Made by a program: the position numbers and the translations under genes
DNA from: an uncultured Alistipes sp.
GTDB lineage: Bacteria > Bacteroidota > Bacteroidia > Bacteroidales > Rikenellaceae
DNA length: 10,860 bases
NCBI GenBank assembly: GCA_904502075.1
Contig: CAJGDL010000054.1
Span: 1 to 10,860, forward strand
Direction: 5' to 3'
Notes under the pieces: model-generated
The model's database searches: none
What the model saw: only the letters and a program-made list of their open reading frames with translations
What the model was told of the DNA's origin: nothing
Shown here: positions 1 through 6,917 of the stretch, piece by piece
Position numbering within the stretch: position 1 is the stretch's first letter
Layout of the letters: each line of letters opens with the position of its first letter

Positions 1-1
1 G

Positions 2-259
2 ACACAATACGATCTTATTTGTTGCATCTTTGTCGATGCCGACCACTCGCCCTACATCGATGAGTCTTTCTACTGGAGTTCCTATCTGACCCTTGAAGAG
101 AAGATGGCTAACGGAGAATCGCTATCCAATAGTGAGCGGGATCTCTACAACGAGGTCGTTAAATACATGAACGAGGCAGAGAATAAGGTCAAACGACAAC
201 TGATTGCCGAACTCTTTGTAGAAATCGACGGCAAAGCATACGCATTGAAAAGATTATAG
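2..259 (+). CDS. C-terminal part of an unrecognised protein (5' end outside window)
   Basis: An open frame runs from the window edge to a TAG at 257-259 and gives 85 residues with no internal stop; the true start lies upstream. The visible part begins TQYDLICCIFVDAD, has a hydrophobic and aromatic first third with a Cys-Cys pair, and ends in a charged, probably helical stretch (NEAENKVKRQLIAELF, then VEIDGKAYALKRL). I see no family motif and assign no function. The stop lies only 33 bases before the lipoprotein ATG on the same strand, so the two may be co-transcribed. Base composition is more AT-rich by eye than in the ABC exporter or ileS downstream, as it is for the lipoprotein. Reality of the gene is supported by the open frame, ordinary codon use and tight spacing. 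Confidence 0.6.
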   Translation, partial: TQYDLICCIFVDADHSPYIDESFYWSSYLTLEEKMANGESLSNSERDLYNEVVKYMNEAENKVKRQLIAELFVEIDGKAYALKRL

Positions 260-292
260 ATCTACGATTTGACAAACCAATAAATTAAAATC

Positions 293-700
293 ATGAAAAA
301 ACTATTTTATCTTTTTCTGGCCGCTATGACCCTGGGGCTGACGGCATGCAGCGACAACGAGGAGAACAACACCCCGCAAAGTGGTGATAACCTCTTGGTA
401 GGAACCTGGAAACACAACTTCTCTTCGGGTTATATTTTGCATTATTTCGATGCAGCCGGTTTTGGTTGGGACCAAGAATACGACTCCGAAGATGGAGGTT
501 GGGGTGACAAAGAGTACTACAGCTATCAACTTGTAAATCAGGGCAAGGGTCAAAAGGTTATATTAACCTATCCGGATGGGTCAGTGGAGTACTCTATTAT
601 TACGCTGACTGCAGAAAGATTAGTATGGAGCTATATAGACTATCTTGTTGAATCCGAAGAGTACATTCGAGTCAGCTACGGAGAGTTGCTTCCCATGTAA
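293..700 (+). CDS. Small lipoprotein, probable lipocalin-like fold, likely surface-exposed
   Basis: The 135-residue product starts with a classic lipoprotein signal peptide: two Lys at 2-3, a hydrophobic core at 4-15, and the lipobox L16-T17-A18-C19, where Cys19 would be lipidated after signal peptidase II cleavage. The residues after Cys19 are SDNEENN. In Bacteroidetes an acidic stretch just after the lipid Cys is associated with export to the outer face of the outer membrane, so surface exposure is plausible. The mature part begins its fold with LLVGTWK (residues 35-41), then alternating aromatic and Gly/Asp-rich strands. This resembles the small lipocalin-like lipoproteins common in Bacteroidales, but that is pattern recognition only. 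No ligand or enzyme role can be read. No Shine-Dalgarno is apparent, as is usual in this phylum. A perfect palindrome begins at the last base of the stop codon. Confidence 0.85.
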   Translation: MKKLFYLFLAAMTLGLTACSDNEENNTPQSGDNLLVGTWKHNFSSGYILHYFDAAGFGWDQEYDSEDGGWGDKEYYSYQLVNQGKGQKVILTYPDGSVEYSIITLTAERLVWSYIDYLVESEEYIRVSYGELLPM

Positions 701-755
701 GCGTATGTAACATAAAAAGAGCTGCTTAAGCAGCTCTTTTTATGTTACATACGCT
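700..755. terminator. Perfect 56-bp palindrome, likely bidirectional terminator
   Basis: Every base from 700 to 755 pairs with its mirror: the left arm at 700-727 is the exact reverse complement of 728-755, with no spacer (centre CTTAAG). The core GAGCTGC/GCAGCTC is flanked by AAAAA on the left and TTTTT on the right, so an intrinsic terminator can be drawn in both directions. The outer arms (GCGTATGTAACAT and its complement) go well beyond what termination needs. The palindrome uses the last A of the lipoprotein stop codon. Confidence 0.8.
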
Positions 756-803
756 CTTTGCCAAACACATATACACGGGACCAAAGGGCCGCAGTCCTAA
801 AAG

Positions 804-840
804 CCCCTCCCTTCGCAAGGGGAGGGGGATAGGGGTGGGG
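804..840 (+). repeat. C/G-rich hairpin overlapping a G-quadruplex motif
   Basis: CCCCTCCCTT at 804-813 can pair with 817-827 through a 3-nt loop, leaving one bulged G. The right arm continues into four G-runs at 819-840, laid out as G4, A, G5, ATA, G4, T, G4. This fits the usual G-quadruplex rule (runs of at least three G, loops of 1-3 nt) on the plus strand, so hairpin and quadruplex would compete. Similar C/G-rich intergenic motifs recur in many genomes, which suggests a dispersed repeat unit, but copy number cannot be judged from one window. Confidence 0.55.
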
Positions 841-962
841 ATGTAGGATATTCTCTCCGCAAAAGGGTTTTGCAATGGGCTCCGGGGGATTGGCTACTGC
901 GCGAGCTGCGCTCGCTCCGCTTAACGCCGATCCCCACCCGCTCGCCGCGGGGGCCCTTGCAA
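833..962. repeat. Cluster of inverted repeats in a gene-free stretch
   Basis: No credible protein is encoded here. Several inverted repeats are visible. GGGTGGGGAT (833-842) is the exact complement of ATCCCCACCC (930-939). GCAAAA/TTTTGC (859-864 and 868-873) forms a small hairpin with a GGG loop. TTGCAATGGGC (870-880) matches GCCCTTGCAA (953-962) with one bulged base. GCGAGC/GCTCGC (901-906 and 910-915) closes on TGC. Some of these exclude each other. The density suggests an intergenic repeat element rather than coding DNA. Confidence 0.45.
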
Positions 963-967
963 AAAAA

Positions 968-1102
968 AGAAACACGACTCAAACGGCTCCCAAAGGGAGT
1001 TCTTTTTATTGGTAGAGCCACTATTCGAATAAACTCGATGGTGACTCTACCAACAAAAAACTTCTGCTTTTCAGCAGAAGTCGTTTGAGAAATCGTGTTT
1101 CT
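968..1102. repeat. Nested inverted-repeat element, cloverleaf-like (three hairpins in one closing stem)
   Basis: The outer arms AGAAACACGA (968-977) and TCGTGTTTCT (1093-1102) are exact complements. They continue as CTCAAACG (978-985) against CGTTTGAG (1082-1089), with a 3-base bulge (AAA, 1090-1092). Inside the closed stem lie three successive hairpins. The first is 985-991 with 995-1001 (GGCTCCC/GGGAGTT, two G-U pairs). The second is TTGGTAGAGCCAC (1009-1021) with 1041-1053, 12 of 13 paired. The third is ACTTCTGCT (1060-1068) with AGCAGAAGT (1073-1081), a perfect 9-bp stem. The element ends 8 bases before the 3' end of the tRNA-Ser gene, and its third hairpin serves as that gene's probable terminator. 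It could be a MITE-like or REP-like element or a structured RNA. Confidence 0.55.
1055..1081 (-). terminator. Intrinsic terminator of the tRNA-Ser gene
   Basis: Read on the minus strand, a perfect 9-bp stem (ACTTCTGCT, loop GAAA, AGCAGAAGT) is followed at once by six T (1060 down to 1055). It starts 29 bases past the last base of the tRNA. This is the standard shape of a Rho-independent terminator in the orientation of the tRNA. The same stem is the third hairpin of the larger nested element. Confidence 0.75.
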
Positions 1103-1110
1103 CCTTTTTG

Positions 1111-1198
1111 CGGAGAGAAGGGGATTCGAACCCCTGAAACGCTTTTGACGTTTACTCGCTTTCCAGGCGGGCCAGTTCAACCACTCCTGCACCTCTCC
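1111..1198 (-). tRNA. tRNA-Ser, anticodon GGA
   Basis: The minus strand from 1198 to 1111 folds as an 88-nt class II tRNA. The acceptor 5' arm GGAGAGG pairs with TCTCTCC with one G-U pair. The D stem is CAG/CTG. The anticodon loop CTGGAAA carries GGA at positions 34-36 and reads UCC and UCU. A long variable arm (AAACG/CGTTT) is typical of serine tRNAs. The T arm is AGGGG-TTCGAAT-CCCCT. The discriminator base is G, as in other serine tRNAs, and CCA is not encoded (CAA follows), so CCA must be added after transcription. One pair in the anticodon stem, 28-42, is C against A by my alignment. A -7 promoter box lies just upstream and an intrinsic terminator downstream, so the gene seems to be its own transcription unit. 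Confidence 0.96.
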
Positions 1199-1215
1199 AT
1201 TCGGTTTTCAGCGCA

Positions 1216-1223
1216 CAAAGATA
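1216..1223 (-). promoter_or_regulatory. -7 promoter box for tRNA-Ser
   Basis: On the minus strand this reads TATCTTTG, an exact match to the Bacteroidetes -7 consensus TAnnTTTG. It ends 17 bases before the first base of the tRNA, so transcription would begin a few bases upstream of the mature 5' end. I do not see a good -33 TTTG at the usual distance. Confidence 0.6.
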
Positions 1224-1359
1224 CAAATAAATTCAAGAATTCCACCCTTTGGCCCTTATTTTTGCGAAAAAACCGCCAAAAACCCGCTCCAAGCCCTCCA
1301 AAAACTCCACGCGGTCAGTCTTTTCGACGTAATTTTTTCTCTTTTTGGGGATAATTTCT

Positions 1360-1367
1360 TATTTTTG
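1360..1367 (+). promoter_or_regulatory. -7 promoter box for the ABC exporter (possibly exporter-ileS unit)
   Basis: TATTTTTG matches the Bacteroidetes -7 consensus TAnnTTTG and lies 34 bases before the ATG at 1402. The -33 region holds only T-rich sequence without a clean TTTG at the right spacing. An identical box inside the same 13-mer (CTTATTTTTGCGA) occurs 103 bases upstream at 1257-1264 and could be a second start. The 203 bases between tRNA-Ser and this gene contain these boxes and otherwise no recognised feature. Confidence 0.5.
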
Positions 1368-1401
1368 CGAGAAATTTACTTTTTAAAGAAAAAAAGTCGT
1401 C

Positions 1402-3231
1402 ATGTTTAAAACCTACTTACGCATATTGGGCTTCGCCAAGCCGATCAGTCGATACGCCGTACCCTACTTCATCTATTCGGTACTCTACGCCGTATTCAAC
1501 ACCTTCACCTATGTGGCGGCGATCCCGATCATCCAGTCGATGTTCGACCCCTCGTTCTCGTGGAAGCCGGTCAACGAGTTCCCCGAACTGGCCTTCAACA
1601 GCGACTTCATGACCCAGGCCGTGTCGTACCTCTACTCGCAGCTCTTCGACGAGTTCAGCCACATCAAGATGTTGGCCCTGTTGGCCTCGATGGTCATCAC
1701 CATCTGCTTCTTCTCTAACCTCTTCCGCTACCTCGGAGCCTGGACTATCGAGAACATGCGTACACGCACGCTGCAGTCGATCCGCAACACCCTCTTCAGC
1801 CATGTGATCGGCATGAACATCGGTTTCTTTAGCGATCAGAAGAAGGGCGACGTGATGTCGCGCATCACGAACGACGTTTCGATGGTACAGTTCTGCATCA
1901 CCAACACGTTGCAGGTGGTGGCTCGCGAGCCCTTCCTGGTAATCGGCTATGTAGTGGCGATGATCAACATTTCGTGGGAACTCTCGGTCTTCGCCGTACT
2001 CTTCTTGCCGATCGTAGCCCTGATCGTGGGTTCGATCGTAAAGCGTCTGCGCCACCCGGCCCTCAAGGGTCAGGAGCGTCTGGGCGAGATGGCTGCCACG
2101 CTCGATGAGTCGCTCTCGGGCGTAAAACTCATCAAGAGTTACAACGCTACGGACTACATCCGCAACAAATACTATGCGATCAACGCCGACTTCTCGCGCA
2201 TCGTTCTTTCGATGGCCCGCCGCCAGCAGTTGGCTTCGCCCGTGAGCGAATTTCTCGGCATCTCGGCCGTGGGCGTCGTGCTGGTCTTCGGCGGCATGCT
2301 CGTCTTGAAGGGTTCGCTCAACGCGGCCAGCTTTATCATCTTCATCGGTATGTTCTCGCAGATCACCCGCCCCGTGCGTGCCATCATCGACCAGTTTGCT
2401 ACCATCAACCAGGGTCTGGCTGCCGGTGAGCGCGTCTTCGCCATGCTCGATGCCCAAAGCGAGGTAACCGACAAGGCCGATGCCAAAGTGATGAAGTCGT
2501 TCGACGAGAAGATCGAGTTGGAGCATGTGCGCTTCAGCTACGACGGCGACCGCATCGTGATCGACGATGTCTCGCTCGAGATCCCGAAGGGAAAGACCGT
2601 GGCTCTGGTAGGCCCCTCGGGCGGAGGTAAATCGACCCTCAGCGAATTGCTGACCCGCTTCTATGACCCGATGAGCGGCTCGATCAAGATCGACGGCACG
2701 GATTTGAGAGACTACACACAGGAGAGTATTCGCGACCACATGAGCATTGTGTCGCAGGACACGATCCTCTTCAACGATACGATTGCCGCCAACATCGGCA
2801 TGGGTCGCCGCGATGCCACGCGCGAGGAGATCATTGCTGCCGCCAAGGTGGCCAATGCCCACGACTTCATCATGCAGACCCCCGAGGGCTACGACACCAA
2901 CATCGGTGATCGCGGCATGAAACTTTCGGGTGGCCAGCGCCAGCGTCTTTCGATTGCTCGCGCCGTGTTAAAGAACCCCTCGATCCTGATCCTCGACGAG
3001 GCCACCTCGGCCCTCGACACCGAGAGCGAGAAACTTGTGCAAGAGGCCCTCAACAACCTTTTGGCGGGTCGCACCTCGGTGATCATTGCCCACCGCCTCT
3101 CGACGATCCACAACGCGGACCAAATCGTCGTGATCGAACGCGGCCGCATTGCCGAGCAAGGCACCCACACCGAACTCCTCCAAAAGGGAGGCATCTACGC
3201 CCACTTGATCGAGATGCAGAGTTTCGAGTAA
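1402..3231 (+). CDS. MsbA-type ABC exporter (fused transmembrane and ATPase domains)
   Basis: The 609-residue product is the size of a half-transporter that dimerises in the inner membrane and uses ATP to flip or export lipids, lipid A precursors or drugs. An exporter transmembrane domain covers about residues 15-330, with hydrophobic segments near 20-45, 90-112, 165-190, 195-213 and 283-320. The nucleotide-binding domain starts near 370 with the A-loop Tyr380. It contains Walker A GPSGGGKST (404-412), the Q-loop Gln452, signature LSGGQ (508-512), Walker B ILILDE (528-533), D-loop SALD (536-539) and the H-loop His564. All catalytic motifs are intact, so an active ATPase is expected. The substrate cannot be read from sequence; an MsbA role in lipid A transport is possible, but Bacteroidales carry several such exporters, so no symbol is given. 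ileS starts 56 bases downstream on the same strand, suggesting co-transcription. Confidence 0.95.
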   Translation: MFKTYLRILGFAKPISRYAVPYFIYSVLYAVFNTFTYVAAIPIIQSMFDPSFSWKPVNEFPELAFNSDFMTQAVSYLYSQLFDEFSHIKMLALLASMVITICFFSNLFRYLGAWTIENMRTRTLQSIRNTLFSHVIGMNIGFFSDQKKGDVMSRITNDVSMVQFCITNTLQVVAREPFLVIGYVVAMINISWELSVFAVLFLPIVALIVGSIVKRLRHPALKGQERLGEMAATLDESLSGVKLIKSYNATDYIRNKYYAINADFSRIVLSMARRQQLASPVSEFLGISAVGVVLVFGGMLVLKGSLNAASFIIFIGMFSQITRPVRAIIDQFATINQGLAAGERVFAMLDAQSEVTDKADAKVMKSFDEKIELEHVRFSYDGDRIVIDDVSLEIPKGKTVALVGPSGGGKSTLSELLTRFYDPMSGSIKIDGTDLRDYTQESIRDHMSIVSQDTILFNDTIAANIGMGRRDATREEIIAAAKVANAHDFIMQTPEGYDTNIGDRGMKLSGGQRQRLSIARAVLKNPSILILDEATSALDTESEKLVQEALNNLLAGRTSVIIAHRLSTIHNADQIVVIERGRIAEQGTHTELLQKGGIYAHLIEMQSFE

Positions 3232-3287
3232 GGGCCGGAATTTACCGTTAGAGAGATAGAAGAATATACTAAAAACACATATTTTTT

Positions 3288-6200
3288 ATGAAATTCAAGG
3301 AATACAAAAACCTCGATCTGCCCGCAACGGCCGAAGAGGTTCTCAACTTGTGGGACCAAGAGGACACGTTCCACAAAAGCATCACCACGCGTGAGGGTTG
3401 CCCCACGTTTGTCTTCTATGAAGGTCCCCCCTCGGCCAACGGAACGCCGGGCATCCACCATGTGATGGCCCGCACGATCAAGGATGTATTCTGCCGTTAC
3501 AAGACCCAGCAGGGTTACCTGGTACACCGCAAAGCGGGTTGGGACACGCACGGTCTGCCCGTGGAGCTGGGTGTGGAGAAGAAACTCGGCATCACGAAGG
3601 AGGATATCGGCAAGACGATCACGATCGAGGAGTACAACAAGAAGTGCCGCGAGGCCGTGATGGAGTTTACGGGTGTTTGGGAGGATCTGACCCGCAAGAT
3701 GGGTTACTGGGTCAACATGGACGATCCCTACATCACCTACGACAACAAGTTTATCGAGTCGCTCTGGTGGCTGCTGAAGCAGCTCTTCGACAAGGGGCTG
3801 CTCTATAAGGGCTACACGATTCAGCCCTACTCGCCCGCTGCCGGAACGGGTCTTTCGACCCACGAGCTGAACCAGCCGGGTTGCTACCGCGATGTGAAGG
3901 ATACGACCATGGTGGCTCAATTCCGCATCATGGATCCGAAGCCCGAGATGGAGGGCTGGGGTACCCCCTACTTCCTGGCTTGGACGACGACCCCCTGGAC
4001 GCTGCCCTCGAATACGGCCCTCTGCGTGGGCCCGAAGATCGACTATGTGGCCGTGCGCACCTACAACGGCTACACGGGGGAGAAGATGACGGCCATCGTC
4101 GCCAAGCCCCTGCTCTATGCCCACTTCAACAAGAAGGCCGAGGGCGTAGCCTTGGAGGAGTACAAGGCGGGCGATAAGCTGATCCCCTGGCAGGTGGTTG
4201 GCGAGTGGAAGGGCCCCGAGTTGGTCGGCATGCGCTACGAGCAGCTTATCCCCTGGGTGAAGCCCGTAGAGCTCGACGAGCAGGGCAACTGGCAGGAGGC
4301 CTCCGAGAAGGCCTTCCGCGTGATCCCGGGCGACTATGTAACGGTGGAGGATGGTACGGGTATCGTACACATCGCCCCGACCTTCGGTGCCGACGATGCC
4401 TTTGTGGCTCGTCAGGCAGGTATTCCGTCGCTCTTTATGATCAACAAGCGCGGCGAGACGCGCCCGATGGTCGATCTGCAGGGTAAATTCTACCTCATGG
4501 AGGAGCTCGACGAGCAGTTTGTCGAGCAGTGCATCGACCGCGAGGCCTACAAGGAGTACGAGGGTCGCTGGGTAAAGAACGCCTACGATCCGCAGTTTAC
4601 GGTGGATGGTCGCTACGACGAGGCCGCTGCCCAGGCTGCCGAGTCGCTCGACATCTACCTCTGCCTGAAACTCAAGGCCTCGAATCAGGCATTCAAGATC
4701 GAGAAGCATACACACAACTATCCCCACTGCTGGCGCACGGACAAGCCGGTACTCTACTACCCGCTCGACTCGTGGTTTATCCGCACCACGGCCCTCAAGG
4801 AGCGCATGATGGAGCTCAACCGCACCATCCACTGGAAGCCCGAATCGACCGGCACGGGACGCTTCGGCAAGTGGCTCGAGAATCTGAACGACTGGAACCT
4901 CTCGCGTTCGCGCTTCTGGGGTACGCCGCTGCCCATTTGGGCCACGGAGGATCGTTCGGAACTCAAGTGCATCGGTTCGATCGAGGAGTTGATGGGCGAG
5001 ATCGAGAAGTCGATCGCCGCCGGTCTGATGAGCGAGAACCCCTACAAGAATTTCGTGGTGGGCGACATGTCGAAGGAGAACTATTCGACCGACCGCATCG
5101 ACCTGCACCGTCCCTATGTGGATGGCATCATCCTCGTCTCGTCGAAGGGCGAACCGATGAAGCGCGAGAGCGACCTGATCGACGTATGGTTCGACTCGGG
5201 AGCCATGCCCTATGCCCAGGTACACTACCCCTTCGAGACGAAGGGCGAGGCCTTCAAGGAGGTCTATCCCGCCGACTTCATCGCCGAGGGTGTGGATCAG
5301 ACACGCGGTTGGTTCTTCACGCTACACGCCATCGCCACGATGCTCTTCGACTCGGTAGCCTTCAAGAATGTCATCTCGAATGGTCTTGTGCTGGATAAGA
5401 ATGGCAACAAGATGTCGAAGCGCCTGGGCAACGGAGTCGATCCCTTCGAGGTGCTGAAAACCTACGGAGCCGATGCCACACGCTGGTATATGATCACCAA
5501 TGCCCAGCCCTGGGACAACCTGAAGTTCGACAAGGCCGGCGTGGATGAGGTACGTCGCAAGTTCTTCGGCACACTCTACAACACCTACTCGTTCTTTGCC
5601 CTCTACGCCAACCTCGAGGATGGCTTCACGGGTCGTGAGGCCGAGGTGCCGGTTGAGGAGCGTCCCGAGATCGACCGCTGGATCATCTCGCGCCTGAATT
5701 CGCTCACCCGCGAAGTGACGGCCCTGTTGGAGGATTACGACTCCACGCCCGCAGCCCGCGCCATCCAGGAGTTTGTCGATGTAGAGCTCTCGAACTGGTA
5801 TGTACGCCTGAACCGCAAGCGTTTCTGGGCCAAGGGTGAGTCGAAAGACAAGCTCGCCGCCTTCCAGACCCTCTACACCTGCTTGGAGACCGTTGCCGGA
5901 CTCGCCGCTCCGTTTGCCCCCTTCTTCTCGGATCGCCTCTTCCGCGACCTGAACCTCGCAAGCGAGCGTCACTCGGGCGAGAGCGTTCATTTGAGCCGCT
6001 TCCCCAAGGCCGACGAGCAGCTGATCGACCGTGAATTGGAGCAGCGCATGGGCATCGCTCAGCAGGCCACGTCGATGGTCTTGGCACTGCGTCGCAAGGT
6101 GAACATCAAGGTACGCCAGCCGCTGCAGAAGATCCTGATTCCGGTACTCGATGCCTTGATGGCTGCCCATATCGAGGCGGTGAAGGAGCTCATCATGGGC

Positions 6201-6776
6201 GAGGTGAATGTCAAGGAGATCGAACTCATCGAGAAGACCACCGGCATCATCACCAAGCGCATCAAGCCCAACTTCAAGACCTTGGGCCCGAAGTATGGCA
6301 AGCAGATGAAGCAGATTGCCGCCCTGGTGGCTGGCTTCTCGCAGGAGCAGATTTCGGATGTGGAGAGTGGCAAGCTCACCGAGTTGGAGATTGAAGGCGA
6401 GAAGCTGGCCGTAGTAGCTGCCGACTTCGATATCACGTCGGAGGATATGCCCGGATGGCAGGTGGCCTCGGAGGGCAAACTCACCATCGCCCTCGATGTA
6501 ACGATCAGCGAGGAGCTGCGCTCGGAGGGTGTCGCCCGCGAATTGGTAAACCGCATCCAGAATATCCGCAAGGAGTCGGGTCTGGAGGTGACGGACAAGA
6601 TCCGCGTGGAAATCGAAAACCGCGAGATTGCCCTGCCGGCCAAGCGTTTCGCCGACTACATCGCCCAGCAGATTCAGGCTGTGGAGGTGAAGTTTACGGC
6701 CGAGCCCGCGGGTGCATTCGTAGTAGACTCCGAGATCGACGAGGAGCCGCTCAAGATTGCCGTAACAAAGCAATAA
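3288..6776 (+). CDS. ileS: Isoleucyl-tRNA synthetase, type 2 with GXHH signature
   Basis: This cytoplasmic class I enzyme charges tRNA-Ile with isoleucine and hydrolyses misactivated valine. At 1162 residues it has the length of type 2 (eukaryote-like) IleRS, longer than the common E. coli-like type 1. The Rossmann core shows GPPSANG (47-52 region), then GIHH (55-58) where most class I synthetases have HxGH. The editing (CP1) domain shows WTTTPWT (232-238) and GTGIVHIAP (356-364), followed by GADD (367-370), whose Asp is the expected editing residue. DQTRGW (670-675) and KMSKR (708-712) complete the active site; KMSKR in place of KMSKS is usual in this type. The anticodon-binding domain has VELSNWYVRLNRKRFW (832-847). 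I see no C-terminal zinc knuckle, which fits type 2. The start gives the normal family N-terminus. No frameshift is seen. A strong hairpin terminator follows. Confidence 0.98.
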   Translation: MKFKEYKNLDLPATAEEVLNLWDQEDTFHKSITTREGCPTFVFYEGPPSANGTPGIHHVMARTIKDVFCRYKTQQGYLVHRKAGWDTHGLPVELGVEKKLGITKEDIGKTITIEEYNKKCREAVMEFTGVWEDLTRKMGYWVNMDDPYITYDNKFIESLWWLLKQLFDKGLLYKGYTIQPYSPAAGTGLSTHELNQPGCYRDVKDTTMVAQFRIMDPKPEMEGWGTPYFLAWTTTPWTLPSNTALCVGPKIDYVAVRTYNGYTGEKMTAIVAKPLLYAHFNKKAEGVALEEYKAGDKLIPWQVVGEWKGPELVGMRYEQLIPWVKPVELDEQGNWQEASEKAFRVIPGDYVTVEDGTGIVHIAPTFGADDAFVARQAGIPSLFMINKRGETRPMVDLQGKFYLMEELDEQFVEQCIDREAYKEYEGRWVKNAYDPQFTVDGRYDEAAAQAAESLDIYLCLKLKASNQAFKIEKHTHNYPHCWRTDKPVLYYPLDSWFIRTTALKERMMELNRTIHWKPESTGTGRFGKWLENLNDWNLSRSRFWGTPLPIWATEDRSELKCIGSIEELMGEIEKSIAAGLMSENPYKNFVVGDMSKENYSTDRIDLHRPYVDGIILVSSKGEPMKRESDLIDVWFDSGAMPYAQVHYPFETKGEAFKEVYPADFIAEGVDQTRGWFFTLHAIATMLFDSVAFKNVISNGLVLDKNGNKMSKRLGNGVDPFEVLKTYGADATRWYMITNAQPWDNLKFDKAGVDEVRRKFFGTLYNTYSFFALYANLEDGFTGREAEVPVEERPEIDRWIISRLNSLTREVTALLEDYDSTPAARAIQEFVDVELSNWYVRLNRKRFWAKGESKDKLAAFQTLYTCLETVAGLAAPFAPFFSDRLFRDLNLASERHSGESVHLSRFPKADEQLIDRELEQRMGIAQQATSMVLALRRKVNIKVRQPLQKILIPVLDALMAAHIEAVKELIMGEVNVKEIELIEKTTGIITKRIKPNFKTLGPKYGKQMKQIAALVAGFSQEQISDVESGKLTELEIEGEKLAVVAADFDITSEDMPGWQVASEGKLTIALDVTISEELRSEGVARELVNRIQNIRKESGLEVTDKIRVEIENREIALPAKRFADYIAQQIQAVEVKFTAEPAGAFVVDSEIDEEPLKIAVTKQ

Positions 6777-6798
6777 ACGAAATTTTAATGCATATCGA

Positions 6799-6842
6799 AA
6801 GACCCTCGCTACGCTCATGTAGCGAGGGTCTTTGCTCTTTTT
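6799..6842 (+). terminator. Intrinsic terminator after ileS
   Basis: A perfect 15-bp stem (AAAGACCCTCGCTAC at 6799-6813 with 6820-6834) closes on a 6-nt loop GCTCAT and is followed by TTT, then GCTC and TTTT. It begins 22 bases after the ileS stop and lies 21 bases before the -33 element of the next gene, cleanly separating the two units. Confidence 0.9.
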
Positions 6843-6862
6843 GTAATAATTTTCGCACGGAA

Positions 6863-6894
6863 TTTGGTAGTTTCAAAATATTTGCTTAATTTTG
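6863..6894 (+). promoter_or_regulatory. Bacteroidetes-type promoter of the DksA-like gene
   Basis: A -33 box TTTG (6863-6866) and a -7 box TAATTTTG (6887-6894) are 20 bases apart, which matches the Bacteroidetes primary sigma factor consensus TTTG / TAnnTTTG very well. The predicted start is near 6900, giving a 5' leader of about 18 bases before the ATG at 6918. This is the best promoter in the window. Confidence 0.75.
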
Positions 6895-6917
6895 AATAAA
6901 CCAAACGAACATTTGCT

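Noticed and set aside
1126..1140. C-A opposition in the anticodon stem as a sign of a tRNA pseudogene
   Set aside because: All other stems, the GGA loop, long variable arm, T loop, promoter box and terminator are intact; a single mismatch at 28-42 is tolerable.
797..1354. Overlapping ORFs on both strands across the tRNA (plus 1085-1354, minus 797-1192) and short ORFs at 745-975 and 870-1088
   Set aside because: They read through or antisense to the tRNA-Ser gene and the repeat block. The antisense peptide GIRTPETLLTFTRFPGG is the well-known false protein produced from tRNA-Ser genes.
3195..5225. 676-residue open frame antisense to ileS (similar long antisense frames at 1417-2862 and 5322-6818)
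   Set aside because: Long shadow frames arise from the GC-rich codon use of the sense genes. The translations are His/Leu/Arg/Val-rich with no domain, and the sense frames are unmistakable families.
5409..5423. KMSKR instead of KMSKS in IleRS
   Set aside because: This is the ordinary form in type 2 IleRS and not a defect.
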